Assembly (NCBI GenBank): GCA_008933995.1
Contig: WARS01000090.1
Span: forward strand, 4,266,425-4,330,424
Direction: 5' to 3'
From: Datnioides undecimradiatus
Taxonomy: Eukaryota > Chordata > Actinopteri > Lobotiformes > Datnioididae
DNA: 64,000 nucleotides
Shown: positions 50,617 through 62,600 of the stretch, piece by piece
How the letters are laid out: each line of letters begins with the position of its first letter
How positions within the stretch are numbered: the first letter of the stretch is position 1
Notes under the pieces: generated by a model
Databases searched by the model: none
What the model saw: the letters and a program-made list of their open reading frames with translations, nothing else
Told to the model about the DNA's origin: nothing
Program-made: the position numbers and the translations under genes

Positions 50617-53600
50617 TCCCAGCTTCCCCACATAGAAAGGACACAAACCAGCTCAGTCAGACTTACAAACATGTACGGGATGGAAAAAATGCCACAACTT
50701 CAGTTTTAAGGCCTCAGTGTATCTTACTATTAGTTGTCTTCTTGGTCACTGACAAGTCCAATTTTCTTTCCTGTCATGTTTTAGCTCTTTTCTCTGCTCC
50801 CTCGTTGTAACTGTCTATTGTTCTTTTTCCACAGCTGCTCTTTCTTGCCTTACATAGACAAAGTGATGCAGATATGTGTTAGACAGAAACTCTGCCAAGT
50901 TACCTGTGAAGTCTTCTGTATCCGATTTTACCTAACAGACACATGATTCACTGTAGATGATTTATTGTACATAGTTACATCAAGTGCTGACATTCATTCT
51001 TATCATTCTTTATTTATTATTATTTCATCAGGGACAATGCACAGTACTCATTTTATACCAGATATAGCTAAACGCTAACTTTCATCTGTGGGCCCCCACT
51101 GATGTACAGGTTACAGAGAAATACGATCCGCTGCGATAAATCAAAACCTTACACTTAAATGAATAAAATAAATAAGTTACAATAACAATTCAAAAGCAAC
51201 ACTAAAACACAGCAAAAGTAATTAAAACTGAGAGTTCATGTACAAATACAGGCCAGCTTTTTAACACGTTATATAAATGTTCTTTATTTCACCCTCAGGC
51301 CAACCGATGGATACGCTCCAAGGAGGCCAAGCATGGTCTGAAGGTGATCAAGCTGACAGACCCAAGCTTTCTCCGTACCCTAGAGAATGCCATACGCATG
51401 GGAATGCCTGTTTTGCTAGAGGAGGTAGGAAGACTCTTAAAACACTACAACATGAGCATAAAAGAGTTGATGCACAGTAAAACACTAGTCTCTAATTCAG
51501 CAAAGTTACACATTTAGGTGTTCAATTTAAAATTTTAGCTTCAAATGGAACTTTCTATTTCCTTGATTGACCGTAGATTCTTGTATTGTATGTGTACGTT
51601 GTAGTTAAAGGAGACCCTAGATCCAGCTCTAGAGCCTATCCTGCTGAAGCAGACATTCGTGGCTGGGGGAAGAACATTGATCCGACTTGGAGACTCGGAT
51701 ATCGACTATGACAAGAACTTCAGGTTCTATATGACCACAAAGATGGCCAACCCACACTACCTACCAGAGGCGAGTGCAGAAATACACACACAACTTTTAA
51801 ATTCCCACATTGGGTGCATCTGGCATCAGCAGCTGTGTATTCGAGAGCAATGCCAATTTACTATGGAGTCTTGGATTAAACATCAGTGTGCCCCTGCTGG
51901 TTGTCTCTAGGTTTTTTGAGAAGAAATCCCAAACAGTTCCAGTCTATGGCAACCAGATATTTAGAGGCTTTGTGAAATAAAAGAAACAATACCACAAAAG
52001 AACATTTGTACTCTTCTGGTCTAGCAAAGCAGCTGGTACGGCCAGTGCTTGTTTTTTGTTTTTTGGTAACGTCTAGAACTGTAGCTGTTTCAAAGATGTG
52101 TTGGAAATACATCAACAATTTTTGTATTTTTGTGTTGTCCTTCAGGTCTGTATCAAAGTTACCATTATCAACTTTACTGTGACCAAGTCAGGCTTGGAGG
52201 ACCAATTGCTTAGGTACACACACCCACTGATACATAAGAAACAGATGTGTTCCTTCCAAACCACGCGGTTCACATTAACAAACCACTTAACGACTCTTAA
52301 AGTCAATATTAACTGTTTGCACTTGTACCTTGACTGCAATCAGCGATGTGGTGCGTCTGGAGAGTCCACATCTTGAGGAGCAGAGAAATGAGCTGATTGT
52401 GCGCATCAACGCTGACCGCAACCAGCTCAAAGATATTGAAGATCGCATCCTGAAGCTTCTGTTCACCTCTGAGGGGAATATACTTGACAACGAGGAGCTA
52501 GTTCAGACTTTGCAGGAGTCAAAGGTGAATATGAGACCAGCCAGTGGTCATATGGATGATTCATCTTGTTCCGTACTGTTAAGATGATACATTTCAAAAA
52601 TATCTGTCATCGTCTATAAAGATCATCTTCACTTATGTTTGAAATGTTCTTATTTTCCTCATGTCCAATTTGTCCAATTCACTCCACCTCATCTTTTCTG
52701 CTTCTGTTTTGTTGCTGTTCCTCTTTCTTTGGCCTTCTCTCTCTGTTTCCACCAATCCTCAGGTGACATCAGAGGCCATAAAGCATCGTCTGGAGGAGGC
52801 AGAGGCCACGGAGCTGATGATCAACTCTGCAAGGGAGCGCTACCGACCCGTGGCCACCCGAGGCTCTGTTCTGTACTTTGTCATCGCCAGTCTCTCTGAG
52901 ATCGATCCAATGTACCAGTTCTCCCTCAAGTACTTCAAACAGGTGAAACAAGCCACAGAAAATTCTCCATTTGACTTTTTTAGCTTGTGTTACAGAAAGA
53001 CTTGACGCCACTGCAGAACATAATCATTTTATTTCTGTTTGCTATCTTTCTGCTCTATTGTTGTTTGTCACCCTCAGCTCTTTAACTCTACCATTGAGAC
53101 GTCAGAGAAGAGCAGCGTGCTGGAGGAGCGTCTCCAGATCTTGCTGGACCAGATTCTGCTCAACTCCTACATTAATGTGTCCCGTGGCCTCTTTGAGCAG
53201 CACAAGCTAATCTACAGCTTCATGTTGTGTATAGAGATCATGAGGCAGCGGGGTGAAATCTCCGATGCTGAGTGGCAGCACTTCCTAAGAGGAGCTGCCT
53301 CTTTGGAGAAGGTGGGTCCAGAATCAAAATTTTGAACATGTATTTTCTTTTCAAAAGTGGCGGTGTCACGTGCATCACGCAGGCGATGTAGGACAAAAAC
53401 ATAAAAAAGCGACAGAAAGATTTACAATTTTACAACCATTTATAATTCTCCTATTGCACTCCAAGGATTTGTCACTAAGCTGAAGATGGCGTCATCAGAT
53501 GTAAACAGTCAGAAATAGAGAACATCCATCCCTGCAAATACCTTGAAGACAACATTTCAAGGACCAAGTGTTTCATGCAACCCTGTTCTTGTGGAGCACA

Positions 53601-56600
53601 ATACTAGGTGTGCATGTCAGTGTCATGATAAATGTGAAGGAATGAAGTTTGTCACAGGAAATGTGCTAAATTCTCCTCTAAATCCAGTCTCTGTGATTGT
53701 CTGCTGGACTCAAATCTGCTTTGGGAAGGTATTCAAGTTAATCTTAGCTCCACACTCTAACTAACTTGTACCGTCACATTTAGTTTACTAAGTTGTGGTC
53801 TAACTACCCCATTCAGTTCCTAGTGAGCTGTTTGAACTTTAATACATAGCAGTTGGTCCGACAGACTGCAAAGTCATTGAGAAACGCTACATCAGTTCAG
53901 CTATTCAGAGTCTGAATGTACCAGAATGGCTAACTGTCAACAGTGTGATTGGACCGCTGAAGCCAGAACGAATCATGAGGTATAAGGCTTAATTGCCTGC
54001 AGGAATAGAGATAACGGCCTATTTTTAACTATCATGAGTTCTAAATGAAAAAAAATGATTTAAAAAAAAATATCTATATTTTTTGGCTTCCTGGTATTTT
54101 TATAATTAGACGAAAATCGAGAAATTTGTTACAGTTTGTTGGCTTGGTCCTATTATCTGCAGATAAACAAGGTGCCATTTTAGTTTCCCCTTCAAAAATC
54201 CCCCCGGGGTGGCCTGAAGGCAGCATCTTCATTCTCTTCCCCTCTTATGTTTGTACTAAGGTGATGATAAAAAAAAACACACAAAGTCACAAAGTAGCAG
54301 TCAGGCTCTCTCTCTCAATTGGCCAGCTTATTGCTGAGGAGCTACTCAGACTGATGGAAACACACACAGTAAGCGGGAGACAAAAGAACATATGAGAAAG
54401 TCTGTCTCTGGAGAGGTTGACAAAACAATTTTTCTGTGCTGGAGAGATAAGAAAAGGAGAGTATCTCTGTTTCTCAGCTGTCCATTCCAACCTGTATGTA
54501 GCATGCTAATAGGTCTTCAATCGGTGCATAGTACCTTATGTCAGATATACGGCCTTTCTTGGCACCTTCAGAGAGGCTAAATGAGGTAATCTGAACTGAG
54601 GGTTCAATTGACCTCAGAATGGTAACTTTCTTACATTTAAACGGTTGTCTTTGAATAATAACCTTTTCTCTATAACCGTTGTCTTCCTTCTCAAACCTCA
54701 GTGGGTTCGAAGGGTGTGCAGCTAAAGGCACCGTTGGTGTGGGTTATGAAAAAAGAAGAGAGCAACGAATAAAAGGGCCTTTGAGATTTAGCTCTGGTTT
54801 TATTGATGCGTTTAGACCATTTTGAGAACAAAATACAGATCAGTCATTCCCACCCAGGGGTATATTCCAGTGTTCATCCACCATTTGACTCTCATTTATA
54901 TGGCATAAGTTAGGCTGAAGGTGCTGCCTGTCATCTGCCGTGAACCTCATGCTAATGCTGTCCTTCCTCTCCTCTCCTTCACCTCTGTGCTTTCCCTCTC
55001 TCGTCTGTTGCATTGCAGCTTCAATGCATCCATCATCTATGCTTCTCTGGTAAATTTTGAATGCTTTTCAAATTTGCCAGTGCATTTTCATGCATGTCTC
55101 TTATCAGTTGTGTTTACCTACCATAAATATTTTGAATCAGGCTGTCTTCGCAGTTTTATTGACATCCTTTTATTCATCTTTACCGCCCCCCTGCTCAAGG
55201 TCTGTCCTTTATCTCCTTCCTTTACTGTTGTAACCATCTCTTTTTCAAATGATCCATCGTCTAGGACTATGCAGACCGGCCAGATGTGCCATGGCTAAGT
55301 GACGTTTACTGGCAGACATGCTGCGAGTTGGAGAACACACTGCCCTGCTTCAAGGACATCTCCAAGGAAATCACCAAAACGCACATCCACATCAACCTAG
55401 GTAACCCAAAGCTCCTGCTATTATCCTGGATAATCTAGCAAGACTCAGTATATTTAGCACATCTTGTTTCTGTTGAATATGAACTATATATATATGAACT
55501 AGAATGCTTGACCCAGTTACAAAGCAAAATTTTTCACTGTCAGGCTGAAATATTCAGATCATTTCTCTGGCATTCCTGCTGGGCAAAGGTCTTATAAAAT
55601 CACTTATGAAGATTTGTGTATTAAATGACAGTTGCCTTTCCTTTAGGACGTTTTCAAGCATCTATTAATCCAGAGAACTGGGAAGGCTATGTGTCAGAGT
55701 TGCCTCCTCTTGGGGAGTCCAAAGATTTAAAGCCGGAGATCAAAGGCTACTGGAATGAGCGGTTAGGGTCCTTCCAGAAGCTAGTTCTTGTCAAGAGCTT
55801 CAGTGAGGAGAAGGTAAGTGCAGATGAAGTCTGAGGAAAGTTATTTATCAAATTTTTAGTAATGGTTTGATATTGAGTCTCCAAGGTCCATGTCAGTTGA
55901 TCTTTAATACTGAAATTCAGTTACATGAATGGCCAGCGGGTCCCAGCAAGACCCTTCCAAAACGATTCTTCTGTCCATTGCAGTCCCTTAGAAAACCAGA
56001 CATATAAAGACAATAAAGCCATCCTGTCTTGTCAGTGATGTCCAGACTTCTGCTTAAAAAAACATCTGGTTCACATGTTTAATGTTCTGTTTATATCCTC
56101 ATATTGTCAGTAACCCCTCAGTCGTCTTGGTTAGAACATATCACATTTTCTTTTACAGATACTTCTTTCATCTGTCTCATGCACACGCTGTTCACCTCTT
56201 CCCTTACTATTGGTTTACTTTTAATTGCCCTCTTTGTTCTGATATTCTATGATTTACTTCAAGGTGGTGTTTGCAGCAACAGAGTTTGTGATTGTCAACC
56301 TGGGAAAGCAGTTCGTGGAAAACCCTCCAGTTGACCTAGCAAACCTCTACAACGATATGTCTCCCTCCACGCCACTAATCTTCATTCTCAGCACAGGATC
56401 CGATCCTATGGGAGCCTTTCAGCGCTTTGCAAAGGAGAGAGGTTGTCTCGACAGGTAAAATAATATTAACAGATAGCAGAAGTGACATTGACTTGAGAGA
56501 GTGTGGCCTTAATAAAGGTGAATGTATATAGCAAATTGGCAGCAATCCAGACAATTGGGATGCGTGAAGACAACAAAGCATGTCTGATTGGAGAGACAAA

Positions 56601-59600
56601 GGAGGAGTTTGGTATGATGATGAGTATATACAGTTGTTTGCATATGTATGCGTATTTCCATCTCTCTCTGTCTGTCAGAGTTGAGTCTATCTCATTAGGT
56701 CAAGGCCAGGGGCCAATAGCAGAGAAGATGATCCGTGCAGCACTGAAGAGTGGCAAATGGGTCTTCCTGCAAAACTGTCATCTGGCTGTCTCCTGGATGT
56801 TAGCCATGGAGGAGCTCATCAAGACCTTCTCAGAGCCTGGTACAGCCATACGGAAGCACTGAAATACTTTCAGGAACTACACAGGATCACACAAGGGCAA
56901 AGCAATGTGATACACGTTCCAGATGTGGCTACTGACCCATTTGTAATTTTCTGTACTCTTGCTACTGGAAATAAGAGTAAAAGACTATTTTAGTTTTTAT
57001 TGTAGGACTTAAACCCATAACCATATATATTATGCGTTATGAAGTGACATGTCATTTGCCATGAAAGATGTAACAGCGTTTTCATCTTTAATTTCCAGAA
57101 AGCTACCCAAACACTCAAAAAACAGTTTGATTGCTAAATGATATCACTTGCTATACATTTTAGAATAGCTAGCTTGTTATTGCTTCTCGATTTTATATCG
57201 CTTATAGATTATTATTGGGCAAATGGGCAAATGTAAAGAGCCACTTTGTTACGTGCCAGTGCCCAGTAATTTCTGTGACTTGTGCAGCACAGGTCTAATG
57301 TGTCGTAGCTTAGATCCAATCTCAACTTGGAAAAGAAACAAAGAAAATACAGAAAACACCAATCAACATAGTGAAATATACACAATAATATACCCAAGCT
57401 TCTGAAGACATAAATGACCAAATAGCTGTTATTTTTGTGGTTGTTGCTGTGGTTTTCCAGTGCATATGTATCAGTGGAAAGAAAGTTAAATGAGTATTTG
57501 TTTGTGAGACAGACATTAAGTTCTTTTTTTACTTTTGCTTATGGCTGTGAATCATGTTCCTTTCGGTTCCTTCGCAGACACATCAATCCATGAGAGTTTC
57601 CGCTTGTTTCTCAGTTCCATGCCGACCAAAGTATTTCCCGTTACAGTGCTCCAGAACTCAGTCAAGGTAATCATATACACTCTGTGCCACTGTGTACTCT
57701 CACTTCAGTTCATTTCATTTGAAGATTGTCTGCCAAAGATTGCTGTGCAGGATAAATCTTCCCGTATTAAAAAAAAAAAAGGTGTTGCATTCACTTCCAA
57801 TGTGAAAAAGTTGAACTTTGAACAAATCTGTATTTACTCCTGTAAGACTCTTCCAGTTGTGCATGGCTCCTCCTCATTCTTCTTCATGAGGAGTAGTCAG
57901 AGACTTTTGCCTTGAGAGCAAATATTCTGAATTTACAGAGTGTTAGAGTATTTAAAGAGTATATCCCTTTCCAATGTCTCTGGGTCTGTGGGAAACCTAC
58001 TGTTGACACTGCACATGCTGCATCTGTACAAAATACTATTAATAATACGTTTCAGTAATGCTGTGTATTCCATAGATAATAGCCTCAAGAAAGCTCATTA
58101 ATTACCAAAGAGTAACCTGATGATTGTGTGCGAAAACATTAGATAATGTCATTAATGTTGCGGCTGCTGAGATAATGGGTGATTATGGTTTGTAAGAAAA
58201 AAAGGCCAAATGAATGTGATTTGCATTCTGTGACATTTTACATAGCTTGTAAGTAGTTGGCCAAAAGGCAGAACTGATACGTTCTCCTTTAAAGGATGTG
58301 TCACAACACAACATCACATCAAACCATGTTTCAGCAGTCAGTGATCCCAGGCTGTGTGCAGGTAAAATGTGAAGAGAAAGTATATTTGAGAATTGCATGT
58401 TTTTAATGACACGGGCTCCGTAAGTAAAATAAGGAAAGTTTAAAAAAAAAAAAAAGACATGACACATGCGTATGTCCCAGTTTTAACACATCATGGAAGT
58501 TTTATCAGGGGCACTCAATTCTGTTTTAAACATAACACAACAGTGTGAATACTCCACATAGTATTATCTCTATCTCCTAGCAGTTACAAATGTACATTTC
58601 AAATACAGCTTCTCCAGTGAAAGAACATGGATTGTGGACTAATCATTCTCAATGTCCTCAATAAGTGAAAATATGATTGTGAAATATATTTTTACAAGCA
58701 CACAGACACTAGCCCCTGATTGTTTTTTTTGTCTTTTAGATACTGCTGTGAAATGATCCGCACCAGATGTTATTTGTTTATTCAACTGATCTAGCTTCTC
58801 TCAAAAACAAATATCCTTGCTGAGATTTTTCTGGGGGTTGACTTCTAGTATGTTTTGTCAGTATGGGATCTTTGATATTGATTAAATATTTAATAACTGC
58901 TATATGTTTAATATTGAATCATTTTAACTGTACTCTAACTCATAGCTAACTCATTAGCTGCGTGAATGAGTATGAATTGACTTGCAATATCAGGTTGTGT
59001 CTGCAAAACAGACCCGATGAGTAGGGATTGTGTAGAGGTTTCTATGAGGGAGGACTGCATGAGAGATACAGGTATCATTACTGTTTACTGACCGCCTGCA
59101 GAACAAAGTGCGATAGGTTGGTTTCTGGCAGTCAGAGAGGAATTCACAGTGATCTTCTCAACTGGAGCCATCAAACCCTGTGTGCCTTTTGTGCTGTTGT
59201 TTCCAGGTGACTAACGAGCCTCCCAAAGGCCTGCGAGCCAACATGCGACGGGCCTTCACGGAGATCCCAGGCAATTTCTTTGAAGACCACATTCTGGGGC
59301 GCCAGTGGAGGAAGATGGTCTTTGGAATTTGCTTTTTCCATGCAATCATTCAGGTTATACATCACTTAAAAACATACACATGATCATTACTGACTATACA
59401 AGTCTCACTCTTTTACATCTGTTCTATGTGTTTGTCCAGGGATGTGCCTATCCTGCAGTATGCCATTATTTGTCTTGTTTTGCATGTGTCTTAGGAGCGG
59501 AAGAAGTTTGGTCCTCTTGGCTGGAACATCCGCTATGAGTTTAACGACAGTGACAGGGAGTGTGCTCTGCTCAACCTCAACCTGTACTGCAAAGACGGCA

Positions 59601-62600
59601 CCATCCCTTGGGATGCTCTCATCTACATTACTGGTAAGAAAGCCTACACATAGCCCACACACATCTAACTAGGTTCATATAGGTAGACTTGTCAATCACA
59701 AGTTTAGATATTTTAGAATCGTGTGTGCTGCTTACATTTTCTATGTGCATTGGTTCTCACAATACACACAATAACATTGTCGAGGGCAATATGCAAAGCA
59801 TTACATGAAGCTTTAAAGAAGTAAGGAAGTGTGCATGAAAATGGTCTGTTTCTGTCACTAAGCATGGCATCATCTTTTGTGTTGCCAGTGTGAGGCACAG
59901 ACAGCACACTGTTGTTTTGGCGACAACACACGCATTTTCAGCATCATGTGAAATGGGGAAGGTAAAATGTTTGCTGATTTCACAAAGCAGGACAGTTCCG
60001 TAACACAGTCTCACTCTGTTCTGCAGCTGTGATCCTGTGTTTGTTCAACTTTTACTCAGTGAACTTTGGCTGCTCTCTTGGCTTTGTGTTTATAGAAAAT
60101 ACAATTAAAAGAACAGATGTTCCCATGCACCGCAAAAGCTCCTCTTCCATGTTAAGTACAGCAAAATAGAAATCAAATGTTGTGGAAATGAAATCCTGTT
60201 ATATGAAACATAAAAAAAAAAATCGCAGCATTTATCCTGGTACATGCGGGTGTCCAATGGGCATAGACTAAATATTAAAAAACATTTCTTAGTATAATGC
60301 AATACCATTTATCCACCGTGAGCTGCAGCAAATTACAATAAAGTAGAACTATTGCCTCTCCAAAGCAGTTTCTACAAAAGCTCGTCATTATCAACTTTAG
60401 AAAGTAGAATGTTTTTGCAGGACTGTTTTAGATTGCAGTCGTTAAGATGTTAGAGTGCCTAATAAACTGCGCATGCAGTGTGCATCTACAAAACACTTTT
60501 GCGTAAATAAAGTTGTTTTTTCTTCCGAAATCCTGTAAAAATTCTAAAATCATTTAGATATAAGCACAATTTCCCATCTTATTTTCAACTAATAGTATAA
60601 ATTTGAGCGCAGTACTGTTTAGAAAATGCCATATTTCATACAGCAGTTTTGTAAAAGCACATGGCATGGAGGCTGTCGCATTCAAATCTGAAATTTCAAA
60701 TGAATTTGCTTGTGTCAGGTCAATGTCCCCCCCCCGCCCCCAACAGACATCTTCAAAGTTATTAGGATGGGAGAAGCATCTCTTTCATTAACAATACTAA
60801 TCATATCTCTAAAGTTCATTTGTTTCCCTAATCTGGTTTTCAATTACACCTTCAAATGATAATGTTCAGTCTCAGTGAAGCGTGCCATTCCAGCATCAAA
60901 TTGATGTCTCTCATTGTTGTTATCGCAGAACTGTGTTATTTAATCCTTAATTCTAACAGCCCTCGTGTACAAGAGCTACAGAGTCTTTGAGGGGAAGAAT
61001 TTGGGCTCAAACCAAGCATGATATTGCCTTTCCTATTTTAGAGGGAGCAGTTCCTCTCCTTCTCTGCCGGCTTGACCATGCCGGCAAGAGGCCTCAGCTG
61101 AGATTTGTCTGATTGTTCACTCCCTTTCTGACGGTCTTACATAACTACATCTTTAACAGGAAGTATGGATTTTAAGTGCTGAATTGTAAATGCTCAATAT
61201 AATTTCAGTTTCATTGTCCATGTTGCTCTTTGGTAGTATTTTCCCTTCTTTCATGTCATTGCCTTCCAGCCACATGTGCGTTTGGTGTTGTGTAGTTATT
61301 CGTTTCAAGTCAAACAGGTGCAGACATTACTGAGTGAAAACCTTTGCTATCAAATGATTGTTAATGTCTTTTTACACTACTGTGTGAGTGAAGAAATATT
61401 AAGGTAGCTATGTGTTTGAACTCCAAGTTTGTTTGTCCAATTAACTACTGCTGTAGTGTTTCATTTAATTCTCTCAGGGCAAACAAAGCAAAAGACTTTG
61501 GTAGTATAAAGGGAAACACTGCTGTATTTACTTTAAATGCTTCAGATCAAGTAGCTCTCAGTAACAAATCTATATTTTTTTAAAACAGCTTTCTTTGTCC
61601 AATGTTGTTTGCTTGGCAGTCATTCGTCCTTATTCAGTTTTCATATAGTAAATTTGTAACGTTTTATTCAAAATGTTTGCTTTAGACTTGATGGTTTATC
61701 CAGGTCTAGATTCTAAATGGATGCTTGAATAATTTGAGTGTGACACTCCAGGATCAAAGAGGGATTAAAAGCAGGAGGGTCGCTGAAACCACCGCCTCCT
61801 CTAACATTTACAAAGAAATGCTGATGCAGAGTGATAACATCATGCGGCCTTTGTGCGTGTCTCCAAAGGTGAGATCACATATGGAGGCAGAGTGACGGAT
61901 GCTTGGGACCAACGCTGCCTCAGGACTATTCTCAAGGGCTTCTTCTCGCCTCAAACCCTGGAGCCTGGCTACGCCTTCTCCCCTTCAGGTATTTTTAAAT
62001 CCAGTTATCCTCTCTCTCTGTATATGTATAGGGCACGGATTATAACAGAATAGAATTCAATACAGTAGGTGTGTGTGTGTGTGTGTCTCAGTGCTCATAC
62101 ACTATACATTTTCTTTGGATGAATGATTTTGTTGCCTGTGTGTTCAAGGTATCTACTGTGCCCCAGAGACAGACGAACTAGAGCAATATAAGAAATATAT
62201 TGAGAGTCTTCCGATCATAGATGATCCCGAGGTCTTCGGCATGCATGAAAATGCCAACCTGGCCTTCCAGGTGAGGAACAGTGGTAGTATCTTACTGGAT
62301 AAGCATGCAAATCTACAAAACTCTCTACATCCTAATCTATCTGCCTCTGTTCTTGCTGCCATGGATAAATTCTGTATGTGATTCAATTATTAATAGAAAC
62401 GTATGAGCAGAGGCTGTAAATTGTTGGGGTTTTTATTTGCTTTGTTTTGCAGAAGGGTAATGTGCTGAATTGCTTATTTTAACTAGTAAATGGCATTATT
62501 TATGGACTTATTCATGATTTAATCTGGAGCTGCTCATACAGTTTATGGGTGACAATAAAAGCATTTCCATCCAGAGAGCCTGAGAAAGAAATACAGTGTG

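Noticed and set aside
50461..50810. Open frames with a Thr-His repeat in intron 59
   Set aside because: Produced by the (CA)n microsatellite; no flanking similarity.
57870..57893. Short inverted repeat CTCCTCAT / ATGAGGAG in intron 70
   Set aside because: An 8-bp stem is expected by chance at this scale and has no other support.
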